From the NCBI GenBank assembly GCA_963922715.1, contig CAWUJT010000055.1:1-15773 (forward strand): DNA of 15,773 bases, given 5' to 3'. The DNA is from CAWUJT01 sp963922715 (GTDB lineage Bacteria > Pseudomonadota > Alphaproteobacteria > Rhodobacterales > Rhodobacteraceae). Made by a program: the position numbers and the translations under genes. The notes below the pieces were generated by a model. It was given only the letters and a program-made list of their open reading frames with translations, searched no databases and was not told the DNA's origin. Each line of letters starts with the position of its first letter. Positions within the stretch are counted from its first letter, which is position 1. Shown in pieces: positions 1 through 5,890 of the stretch.

Positions 1-63
1 CAACAGAAAGAACGGCGCACGCCGCAGGGCAGGACAAGCAGATGTGAAAGAAGAAAGAAGCAT
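1..63 (-). CDS. Possible start of a truncated downstream gene (unknown)
   Basis: Past the rpmA terminator, on the minus strand, an ATG at 63 is preceded by GGAAGG with a 5-base spacer, which is a good ribosome binding site. The frame stays open for 21 codons to the left edge and begins MLLSSFTSACPALRR. The fragment is too short to assign to a family, and its codons do not decide whether it is coding. It would be the first gene after the rplU-rpmA unit. I see only the start signal and an open frame. Confidence 0.3.
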   Translation of the reverse strand, partial: MLLSSFTSACPALRRAPFFLL

Positions 64-78
64 ATTTACCTTCCGCAT

Positions 79-114
79 AAAATAAAAAGGGGGACCGGTT
101 TGCACCGATCCCCC
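79..114 (-). terminator. Rho-independent terminator after rpmA
   Basis: Read on the minus strand, positions 114-89 form an 11-bp stem (GGGGGATCGGT pairing with ACCGGTCCCCC, with one T-G wobble). It closes a GCAA tetraloop of the stable GNRA class. A T-rich run (TTTTTATTTT) follows at 88-79. The stem starts about 25 bases past the rpmA stop, so it should end the rplU-rpmA transcript. There is no comparable U-tract on the plus strand. Confidence 0.92.
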
Positions 115-138
115 TCAGTATGTGTTTGGGATAAGTGC

Positions 139-408
139 TTACTCAGCGGCCTCCGGAATTGGCATCACGGACACGTAGGTTCGGCCCTTAAAGCCTTTTC
201 GGAACGTCACAGCGCCTTCAACTGTCGCAAAGATCGTGTGATCCTTGCCTTGGCCTACGCCTTCGCCCGGCCACCATTTGTTGCCGCGCTGACGCAAGAT
301 AATATTACCTGGTATCGCGTGCTGCCCACCAAAGAGCTTCACACCGAGGCGACGGCCTGCGCTATCGCGACCATTACGGGAACTGCCCCCTGCTTTTTTA
401 TGTGCCAT
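139..408 (-). CDS. rpmA: 50S ribosomal protein L27
   Basis: This encodes L27 (89 residues; the family is usually 84-94), a late-assembling large-subunit protein whose N-terminal arm reaches the peptidyl-transferase centre. The N-terminus MAHKKAGGSSRNGRDS is the family signature. It is followed by the conserved RLGVKLFGGQ stretch and a GNIILRQRG segment. There is no N-terminal extension of the kind cleaved off in Firmicutes L27. The ATG at 408 has GAGGAG at 424-419, overlapping the rplU stop codon (TAG, 426-424). The 15-base gap indicates co-transcription and probably coupled translation with rplU. A strong terminator follows at 114-79. Confidence 0.98.
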   Translation of the reverse strand: MAHKKAGGSSRNGRDSAGRRLGVKLFGGQHAIPGNIILRQRGNKWWPGEGVGQGKDHTIFATVEGAVTFRKGFKGRTYVSVMPIPEAAE

Positions 409-423
409 GGCTTTTCGTCTCCT

Positions 424-1053
424 CTAGTCTTGCGCCAGCTTTTGCGCTTGTTCCACCCAACCTTCGCGCGCGATGCGGCCTTTGAAACTGAGTTTCTCAT
501 CAAACGCTTCGATATCCTCCGGCCCCCAAGCGGCGATTTGGGCAAATGTCGTCACGCCCGCGGCGTGGAGTTTTTTCTCTAACGCCGGCCCCACACCAGA
601 GAGCTGTTTCAGATCATCGCCCCCAGGGTTGGCATGCGCTGTTGTCTCTACCGGGGCTTTTTGGACCACAGGAGACGTTTCAGCGCCCGTTCCCACGGAC
701 CCCGCACCCAAAGCGGCTTTGACACCCGTTGCATCCGCACCAGAGGTTAAGATGTCTGTCACCCGCAACAATGTCAGCTGCTGACGATGGCCTTTGGTGC
801 GCTTTGACGAATGTTTACGGCGACGCTTGACGAAATGGATCAGCTTTTCACCTTTGATTTGATCCACAACATCGGCTTGCACGGCGGCCCCTGCAACCAA
901 TGGATTTCCAACGATATTGTCATCACCGCCAATGATCAAAATATCGTTGAATTGGACTTTTTCGCCCGCTTCGGCGGCAAGCTTTTCGACACGCAGAAGA
1001 TCACCAGATTGGACCTTATACTGCTTGCCTCCTGTTTTCATCACAGCAAACAT
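424..1053 (-). CDS. rplU: 50S ribosomal protein L21 with C-terminal helix-hairpin-helix domain
   Basis: Residues 1-102 or so are classic L21: MFAVMKTGGKQYKV at the start, then the basic segment VKRRRKHSSKRTKGHRQ that binds 23S rRNA. The protein is 209 residues, roughly twice the usual 100-105. A low-complexity Ala/Gly/Thr/Val linker (about 105-145) leads to a second domain at about 146-207. That domain begins DDLKQLSGVGPALEKKL and contains TFAQIAAW, the pattern of a helix-hairpin-helix fold that often binds nucleic acid. L21 proteins with such tails are, to my knowledge, common in Rhodobacterales and related groups; what the tail does is not known to me. The start has AAGGAA upstream. It is the first gene of the rplU-rpmA unit. 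Confidence 0.97.
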   Translation of the reverse strand: MFAVMKTGGKQYKVQSGDLLRVEKLAAEAGEKVQFNDILIIGGDDNIVGNPLVAGAAVQADVVDQIKGEKLIHFVKRRRKHSSKRTKGHRQQLTLLRVTDILTSGADATGVKAALGAGSVGTGAETSPVVQKAPVETTAHANPGGDDLKQLSGVGPALEKKLHAAGVTTFAQIAAWGPEDIEAFDEKLSFKGRIAREGWVEQAQKLAQD

Positions 1054-1149
1054 GCTTTTTCCTTTGTTTAACGCGCTTTACGGTCCCAAAAGTTGGCGTT
1101 TTCACCTCAAGCAGCGGCCTTAACGGCGATTCATATCTCAGAGAGTGTC

Positions 1150-1178
1150 GATATTTCTGATTTTGAGCGGTCTGTCAA
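1150..1178 (-). promoter_or_regulatory. Candidate sigma-70 promoter for rplU-rpmA
   Basis: On the minus strand a perfect TTGACA lies at 1178-1173. It is followed by a 17-base spacer and the weak -10 element AATATC at 1155-1150 (three of six consensus bases). It sits just downstream of the HNH stop codon and would give a leader of about 90 bases before rplU. The rest of the 155-base gap (1054-1208) holds the rplU ribosome binding site and GC-rich short palindromes, with no clear terminator for the HNH gene. The -35 is convincing and the -10 is not. Confidence 0.4.
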
Positions 1179-1208
1179 GCCTGTGTGGCCGCGGCCCTTG
1201 CAGGCCGA

Positions 1209-1808
1209 CTAGGCGTCAAGCTCAGCATCCCAGTACAGAAAATCCATCCAGCTTTCGTGCAGATAATTTGGGGGAAACTTGCGCCCCAAGTTCATCAATT
1301 CACTGCTGGAGGGCTGTCGCGGCGGTTTGCGCAATGAAAACCCAACCTGCTTAAGCGATTTTGACCCTTTGCGCAGATTACACCGCGAACAAGAGGCGAC
1401 AACGTTTTCCCAACTGGTGACCCCGCCGCGAGACCGCGGGATAATATGATCAAAGGTCAATTCCCCGCGCGCACCACAATATTGGCAGGAAAATTCGTCC
1501 CGCAGAAACAGATTGAACCGTGTGAAGGCGACACGTTTTTGCGGTTTGACATAATCGCGTAGCACCACAACCGACGGCACGCGAATCTCTATGCTGGGCG
1601 AACGCACCACATGGTCATATTCGGCCACGATATCGACGCGGTCCATAAAAGAGGCCTTGATCGCATCTTGCCAAGGCCACAGGCTAAGCGGATAATAACT
1701 TAAAGGACGATAATCCGCGTTTAGAACCAGGGCAGGATAATTTCTAAGCCGACCGGGCTCTCTTACAAAATCTGTCCGAAAGTTTGATGCGGCGATTTGT
1801 GCGGTCAT
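1209..1808 (-). CDS. HNH endonuclease-family protein
   Basis: This 199-residue protein has a complete HNH (beta-beta-alpha metal) module at about 108-148. It shows CQYC (C108, C111), FDHIIPRSRGG with D120 and H121, W133-E-N135, then CSRCN (C140, C143, N144). The paired Cys-x-x-Cys sites should bind a structural zinc, and the Asp/His/Asn set should hold the catalytic metal. The N-terminal half (LVLNADYRPLSYYPLSLWPW) is a conserved leader in this family and not a known restriction-specificity domain. No methylase or other restriction partner is adjacent. The start ATG at 1808 has AAGGAG 8 bases upstream. I infer a chromosomal nuclease of unknown housekeeping role; target and function cannot be read from the sequence. 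Confidence 0.9.
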   Translation of the reverse strand: MTAQIAASNFRTDFVREPGRLRNYPALVLNADYRPLSYYPLSLWPWQDAIKASFMDRVDIVAEYDHVVRSPSIEIRVPSVVVLRDYVKPQKRVAFTRFNLFLRDEFSCQYCGARGELTFDHIIPRSRGGVTSWENVVASCSRCNLRKGSKSLKQVGFSLRKPPRQPSSSELMNLGRKFPPNYLHESWMDFLYWDAELDA

Positions 1809-1834
1809 TGTGGCGACTCCTTAGAGTTCCTAGT

Positions 1835-1865
1835 ATCACTATATATAGGGTGATTAATTTTACAA
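1835..1865 (-). promoter_or_regulatory. Candidate promoter with overlapping palindrome upstream of the HNH gene
   Basis: On the minus strand TTGTAA (1865-1860), a 16-base spacer and TATAGT (1843-1838; five of six consensus bases) make a plausible sigma-70 promoter about 23 bases from the ATG. The perfect 10-base palindrome CTATATATAG (1839-1848) overlaps the -10 and is flanked by ATCA and, after two extra bases, TGAT. The half-sites ATCAC (1835-1839) and GTGAT (1850-1854) could be an operator. The whole gap 1809-1922 is unusually AT-rich for this window. The weak CTATTT/AAATAG stem at about 1880-1897 is not a convincing terminator for the hydrolase upstream. Confidence 0.4.
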
Positions 1866-1922
1866 CGCCCTAGATTCTCTATTTAGCCATAGAAATAGGG
1901 GACAAATGTAACAACTAAGCAA

Positions 1923-2588
1923 CTACACGATGTCAAAAACCTCACGCATGAAGGCCAAAGAAGTCTCCAGGCCATCCTGGGCAATGCCATGGCCTGTACC
2001 TTTCTGGATATGGGCATAGACATCTTTCCACCCCGCCGCTTGCAGCGCCTCGGCCGCTGCAGGCATGCTGTCAGGCGGCACCACATCGTCTTTATCGCCA
2101 TGCACAAGCAACACAGGCGGGCGATGTATGACGTCATCTGCAAGGGCCTCGGGCTGTAGCAATCGCCCTGAAAATGCGACAACACCAGCAAGTTGCTGAG
2201 ACAGACGTGGCGCGACATGCAGGCTCATCATCGTGCCTTGGGAAAATCCAAACAAAACAGTTTCAGATGCAGAGAGGTTTTCCGCTGCCCATGTTTGCGC
2301 CAGAAATGTATTGAGGTCGTCCACCGCCCGCATCATAGCATTACGGCTTTCTTCCTCTGAGGATCCGTCGATCCAAGGTATAGGAAACCATTGATAGCCC
2401 GTAGGATTGACCACCGATCGTTCAGGGGCATTGGGCGCAACAAAACAGGTGTCGGGTAGATAAGGCGTCAACACATCCGATAGCCCAAGAAGATCGGCGC
2501 CATCAGCCCCATAGCCATGCAGAAAAATCACCAGACGCTTTGCCGGGTTTGCACCTGTGCGCTGTGCGTCTAATCGACGTGTCGTCAT
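1923..2588 (-). CDS. Alpha/beta hydrolase, phospholipase/carboxylesterase family
   Basis: The product is a 221-residue cytosolic serine hydrolase of the short carboxylesterase/lysophospholipase family (usual length about 200-230). Visible parts are the oxyanion segment FLHGYGADG (22-30), the nucleophile elbow GFSQG with Ser116, the acid segment HGDKDDVVPP (Asp167 the likely acid) and GHGI with His200. It likely cleaves small acyl esters or lysophospholipids; the natural substrate cannot be told. The ATG at 2588 overlaps the glycosylase stop as ATGA and has GAGAAGG upstream. A longer frame starting at 2666 lies wholly inside the glycosylase gene and is not needed. It is last in the cbiD-cobK-glycosylase-hydrolase run, so translation is probably coupled. 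Confidence 0.92.
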   Translation of the reverse strand: MTTRRLDAQRTGANPAKRLVIFLHGYGADGADLLGLSDVLTPYLPDTCFVAPNAPERSVVNPTGYQWFPIPWIDGSSEEESRNAMMRAVDDLNTFLAQTWAAENLSASETVLFGFSQGTMMSLHVAPRLSQQLAGVVAFSGRLLQPEALADDVIHRPPVLLVHGDKDDVVPPDSMPAAAEALQAAGWKDVYAHIQKGTGHGIAQDGLETSLAFMREVFDIV

Positions 2589-3244
2589 CGGATACCTTCT
2601 CTTTGTTTGATGACACGGTAATATGCCCATAACAGCCGTGCCGCAACCGCCCGCCAAGGCGCCCAAGCCTCTGCCATCTGGCGCAGTGCCTTTTCCTTTG
2701 GGCGCTCTTCCAAATCAAACAGAAGTTTTGTGGCTTCTTGTAAGGCAAGATCGCCGGGCGCGAAGACATCTGCATGGCCCAGCGAAAACATCACATAAAT
2801 CTCTGCTGTCCAATGTCCTATACCAGGGACTTCAACCAATGCTTGAACAACATCCTCACTCTGGGCTTGGCGTAATGCAGCATACTTTAATTTTGCCGCA
2901 CAAAGTTCTCTTATATAACGTATTTTTTGCCTAGATAGCCCGCAGTCACGCAACGCTGCGTCAGAGGCCTGGGCGATATTCCGTGGCCCAGTGAGGTGCG
3001 CGTGTTGCAAGCGTTTTGAAATCGCAGCGGCGGCGGCAACGCTGACTTGCTGGCTGACGATAGCTTCAAGAAGCGCAGCAAAACCATCGCGCTTGCGGCG
3101 TAATGGAAGCGGGCCTGTCAGTTTTAAGGCCGCTGCAAACCGTGGTTCTTGATCCGCCAACCACGCCGCCCCTTCGGCAACACAATCAGGCGTTTCAATC
3201 CGGCGACCCTCAAACGGTCTGAGCGTGAAGCCAGGCTGCGGCAT
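2585..3244 (-). CDS. DNA-3-methyladenine glycosylase II (AlkA-type, HhH-GPD)
   Basis: This base-excision repair glycosylase removes alkylated purines such as 3-methyladenine from DNA. It has the HhH-GPD fold: helix LLEAIVSQQVS near residue 60, the hairpin VEVPGIGHWTAE (137-148), and the GPD segment VFAPGDLAL, whose Asp (165 from the chosen start) is the catalytic residue. There is no four-cysteine Fe-S cluster after it, which separates it from endonuclease III/MutY. At 219 residues it is shorter than E. coli AlkA (282) and matches the compact MAG subgroup. The ATG at 3244 has GGAG 10 bases upstream. A TTG at 3250 is possible, but its GGAG is only 4 bases away. The start lies 35 bases inside the end of cobK, implying coupled translation. 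Confidence 0.92.
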   Translation of the reverse strand: MPQPGFTLRPFEGRRIETPDCVAEGAAWLADQEPRFAAALKLTGPLPLRRKRDGFAALLEAIVSQQVSVAAAAAISKRLQHAHLTGPRNIAQASDAALRDCGLSRQKIRYIRELCAAKLKYAALRQAQSEDVVQALVEVPGIGHWTAEIYVMFSLGHADVFAPGDLALQEATKLLFDLEERPKEKALRQMAEAWAPWRAVAARLLWAYYRVIKQREGIR

Positions 3245-3935
3245 CGTCAAGTGTCTCCACGGTTGTTACATCCGGCGGTGTCGGGCGGTCGACCATGATC
3301 ACTGGCAAGCGTAACTGACGCGCGGCGCGCACCTTCCCATAGCCGGACCGTCCGCCAGAGTTTTTGGCCACCACATGGGTGATATGCAAGTGCTCAAACA
3401 GTATTTTCTCAGGTTTTGCATCCGCATTTGGCAGACCTTGGATATAGCCCCCGTGTGCCCAAGGGGGGCGATGCGGCACAGCATCGACGCGCCGCAACCA
3501 AAGGCTGGGCCCTGAAATTCCGGCAAACGCGGCCTCTGATCCGGCCCCTGTCGCCAGGAAAATGCTGCCAGCCTTGGGCAAGGCTGCTCGGGCGGCTGCC
3601 AGGTTCGAGACAATGATCCATGTATCGTGCTTTTCGGCGCACCAAGCCGGGCGCAGCAACCGCAGGTAAGGCAAAGACATTTGGGCACATACCCCTGCTG
3701 TGCGATGCACCATCTGGGCAAAAGGATGTGTGGCATCCAGAACCGCGCGAATGTTCTGTGCCAGAAGAAAATCCAAAAACCCTTGCGCGCCGCCAAAACC
3801 GCCGATGCGGGTGGAGACCCCTAAATCAAGGGGCGATTGTGTGGCCCCCGACAGCGACGCCAAAAGCGGCAGATCAGAACACATCCGGCAAAGCGCGCGG
3901 GCCTCTTGCGTGCCTGCCAATACCAATATCGTCAT
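3210..3935 (-). CDS. cobK: Precorrin-6A reductase (CobK/CbiJ)
   Basis: This NADPH-dependent enzyme reduces (cobalt-)precorrin-6A to 6B in corrin-ring synthesis. It has 241 residues, close to the family norm of 240-260. Visible marks are the N-terminal TILVLAGTQEARAL (dinucleotide-binding start), the hallmark LDATHPFA in the first half, and VVAKNSGGRSGYGKV near the C-terminus, matching the family's K-x-SGG-x-x-G stretch. The ATG at 3935 overlaps the cbiD stop as ATGA. A 14-codon upstream extension would lie inside cbiD and lacks support. Its substrate is the product of the gene just before it, so gene order follows pathway order. The end overlaps the glycosylase start by 35 bases. Confidence 0.93.
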   Translation of the reverse strand: MTILVLAGTQEARALCRMCSDLPLLASLSGATQSPLDLGVSTRIGGFGGAQGFLDFLLAQNIRAVLDATHPFAQMVHRTAGVCAQMSLPYLRLLRPAWCAEKHDTWIIVSNLAAARAALPKAGSIFLATGAGSEAAFAGISGPSLWLRRVDAVPHRPPWAHGGYIQGLPNADAKPEKILFEHLHITHVVAKNSGGRSGYGKVRAARQLRLPVIMVDRPTPPDVTTVETLDDAAAWLHAQTV

Positions 3936-4969
3936 TCTGCGTGTCCGATGATCTGGCCCGCCCGATCGACAACGCACACATTTACCGAAACTGGGGCCCC
4001 CGCCAACAGCCGCACCGCGCTGTGCTGGGCAGAGATAGCGATATGTGTAACCAGTGGCTGACCAAGATTCGTATAAGCCTCTAACACGGAATTACAGGTG
4101 CTGAGGTCATGCCCTAACTCTGTACTTAACCGGACAAAATCCACTTGAGATCGCCCAGAATGCAAATCCACCGCCCCCTGCCCCAGCTTTAGAAGTTTGG
4201 CCAAGCCGCCGCCAATGGTAAGGGCGGGGATAGGATGACGGCGGAGATATTTCAACGTCCCGCCTACAAAATCGCCCATATCTAACATCGCATGATCGGA
4301 AAGCCCGTACTGCTTTTGAACCGCTCTTTCCGATGTTGAGCCGGTGCACGCCGCCACATGCGTCAACCCGGCGGCGCGGGCGACGTCAATGCCGCGATGG
4401 ATAGAGGCGATCCAAGCCGCACAGGAAAACGGTCGTACAATGCCTGTGGTGCCCAGGATCGACAGCCCGCCTTCAATGCCCAGGCGAGGATTCCATGTTT
4501 TCGCGGCCAACTCTTGTCCCCCGGGGATCGAGATGGTGACGTCAAAATCAGGTGGGGCATTGGCTTGCACAGCCAGTTCCCGCAAAACCCCGCTGATCAT
4601 CTGACGTGGCACAGGATTGATCGCGGGCTCTCCGGCGGGGATGGGCAGGCCAGGCTTGGTCACCGTACCCACGCCTTCCCCCGCATGAAAACCGATCCCC
4701 GCCCTGCCCCTGGCAACCCGGACAAAAACCAGCGCCCCATGGGTCACATCAGGATCATCACCGGCATCTTTGCGCACCGCGGCCTCGGCCCAATCCGCAC
4801 TATGTCTTGCATGTTCAATGGCAAAGCTGGGGCACTCCCCGCGCGGCAAGTGAATACAGACGGTTTGAGGGATATCACCCGTCAAAAGCCCGATACCAGC
4901 AGCCTTCGCGGCGGCTGTGGCGCAAGCGCCGGTGGTCCAGCCACGGCGGAGGGGTTTGCTGTGTGTCAT
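3932..4969 (-). CDS. cbiD: Cobalt-precorrin-5B C1-methyltransferase (CbiD)
   Basis: CbiD adds a SAM-derived methyl group at C-1 of (cobalt-)precorrin-5B to give precorrin-6A. In the classical division it belongs to the oxygen-independent route; CobF does the job in the aerobic one. The protein has 345 residues (family about 340-380). It begins RRGWTTGACATAAAKAA, the signature N-terminus, and carries PIPAGEPAINPVPR, TTGIVRPFS and the late segment PALTIGGGLAKLLKLGQG. The ATG at 4969 is chosen because the family homology begins within 10 residues; its ribosome binding site is weak. The open frame does continue upstream to 5035 across the divergent promoter gap. It heads the four-gene minus-strand run and is divergent from cobA. 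Confidence 0.95.
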   Translation of the reverse strand: MTHSKPLRRGWTTGACATAAAKAAGIGLLTGDIPQTVCIHLPRGECPSFAIEHARHSADWAEAAVRKDAGDDPDVTHGALVFVRVARGRAGIGFHAGEGVGTVTKPGLPIPAGEPAINPVPRQMISGVLRELAVQANAPPDFDVTISIPGGQELAAKTWNPRLGIEGGLSILGTTGIVRPFSCAAWIASIHRGIDVARAAGLTHVAACTGSTSERAVQKQYGLSDHAMLDMGDFVGGTLKYLRRHPIPALTIGGGLAKLLKLGQGAVDLHSGRSQVDFVRLSTELGHDLSTCNSVLEAYTNLGQPLVTHIAISAQHSAVRLLAGAPVSVNVCVVDRAGQIIGHAE

Positions 4970-5044
4970 GGTGACAGTATGGCGGCTTAACGGGCAAAGG
5001 GAAAAGCCCTTTTTCCATTCTGTCAGACAGGGCATAACAGATAT
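4970..5044. promoter_or_regulatory. Divergent cbiD/cobA control region
   Basis: This 75-base gap must hold the starts of both the cbiD (minus) and cobA (plus) transcripts. It contains a perfect inverted repeat CTGTC-A-GACAG (5020-5030), ending 14 bases before the cobA ATG. It also holds a short AAAGGG-N5-CCCTTT stem (4996-5012). A CTGTCA also reads on the minus strand next to the cbiD start (4977-4972). No clear -35/-10 pair is visible. The gap is far too short for a cobalamin riboswitch and I see no B12-box sequence. The palindrome could be an operator for a dimeric repressor or a hairpin in the cobA leader; this is inference. Confidence 0.35.
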
Positions 5045-5890
5045 ATGCGTGATTCACTCTCTTTGCCCACAGGTCCTTGGCCGCTGTTTGAACCCGGATG
5101 GGTCTGGTTATGCGGTGCAGGCCCAGGCGATCCGGGGCTGATCACGCTGCATGGGCTCAATGCGCTCCAGCAAGCTGATGTCATTGTCTATGACGCGCTG
5201 GTCAGTCGTGCCTTTCTCGACTGGGCGCCGAGGGCAGAGGCGATATATGCTGGCAAACGCGGCGGAAAGCCGTCCCCAAAACAGCGCGACATTTCCCTCA
5301 GACTGGTTGAGCTTGCGCGTTCAGGCCAACGTGTCCTCAGGCTCAAGGGTGGGGATCCGTTTGTCTTTGGCCGTGGCGGGGAAGAGGCGCAAACCCTGGT
5401 CCAGCATGGCCTTCCGATCCGGATTATTCCGGGCATTACCGCGGGCATTGGCGGGTTGGCCTATGCGGGTATTCCCGTCACCCACCGCGACGTGAACCAA
5501 AGCGTCACATTTGTCACAGGCCATGATGCCAATGGCCAAACACCAAGCCGGCTCGATTGGGCGGCGATTGCCAAAGGCTCTGAGGTGATTGTGATTTATA
5601 TGGGGATGAAGCATCTGGCCGAGATCGCGGCCCGGTTGCTGGCGGCAGGTCGCGCGGAAAGTGACCCCGTCGCAGTGGTGACTGAGGCCAGCCATTCCGG
5701 GCAACGTGTTGTGGAGACAACGCTCGCGCGCTGTGTTGCAGACACGCAGGGTCTTGAGCCCCCGGCGATCATCTGCATCGGCGGTGTTGTCACACTGCGG
5801 CAAATGCTTGACTGGCAGGCGATGGCACAAGGCGCGCCGCCACGCACGCTTGACCCTTTCAGGCGGGGCCATCCGGCTGCGGCTTCGTGA
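5045..5890 (+). CDS. cobA: Uroporphyrinogen-III C-methyltransferase (SUMT)
   Basis: CobA transfers two methyl groups from SAM to uroporphyrinogen III (C-2 and C-7), making precorrin-2, the branch point to siroheme and cobalamin. The 281-residue protein shows the complete corrin methyltransferase signature. It has WLCGAGPGDPGLITLHG (21-37), ADVIVYDALV (44-53), LKGGDPFVFGRGGEE (100-114), IIPGITAG (127-134) and IPVTHRD (143-149). It is the single-domain CobA form, without the CysG dehydrogenase/ferrochelatase part. The ATG at 5045 is the first in frame and places the GAGPGDP loop at the usual distance; its ribosome binding site is poor (AGGG, 12 bases away). The stop overlaps cobB as GTGA. The shared product means it also serves sulfite/nitrite reductase cofactor synthesis. 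Confidence 0.96.
   Translation: MRDSLSLPTGPWPLFEPGWVWLCGAGPGDPGLITLHGLNALQQADVIVYDALVSRAFLDWAPRAEAIYAGKRGGKPSPKQRDISLRLVELARSGQRVLRLKGGDPFVFGRGGEEAQTLVQHGLPIRIIPGITAGIGGLAYAGIPVTHRDVNQSVTFVTGHDANGQTPSRLDWAAIAKGSEVIVIYMGMKHLAEIAARLLAAGRAESDPVAVVTEASHSGQRVVETTLARCVADTQGLEPPAIICIGGVVTLRQMLDWQAMAQGAPPRTLDPFRRGHPAAAS

Noticed and set aside
2589..2666. Longer start for the alpha/beta hydrolase
   Set aside because: The extra 26 residues lie inside the glycosylase gene. The ATG at 2588 has a good ribosome binding site and the usual ATGA overlap.
4358..4990. 210-codon plus-strand frame
   Set aside because: It is antisense to cbiD. The signature N-terminus of CbiD on the other strand settles the coding strand.
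4900..5044. Cobalamin riboswitch upstream of cobA or cbiD
   Set aside because: The GC-rich GGTGG...GCCACGG stretch near 4930-4948 is the coding start of cbiD, and the true gap is only 75 bases without a B12 box.
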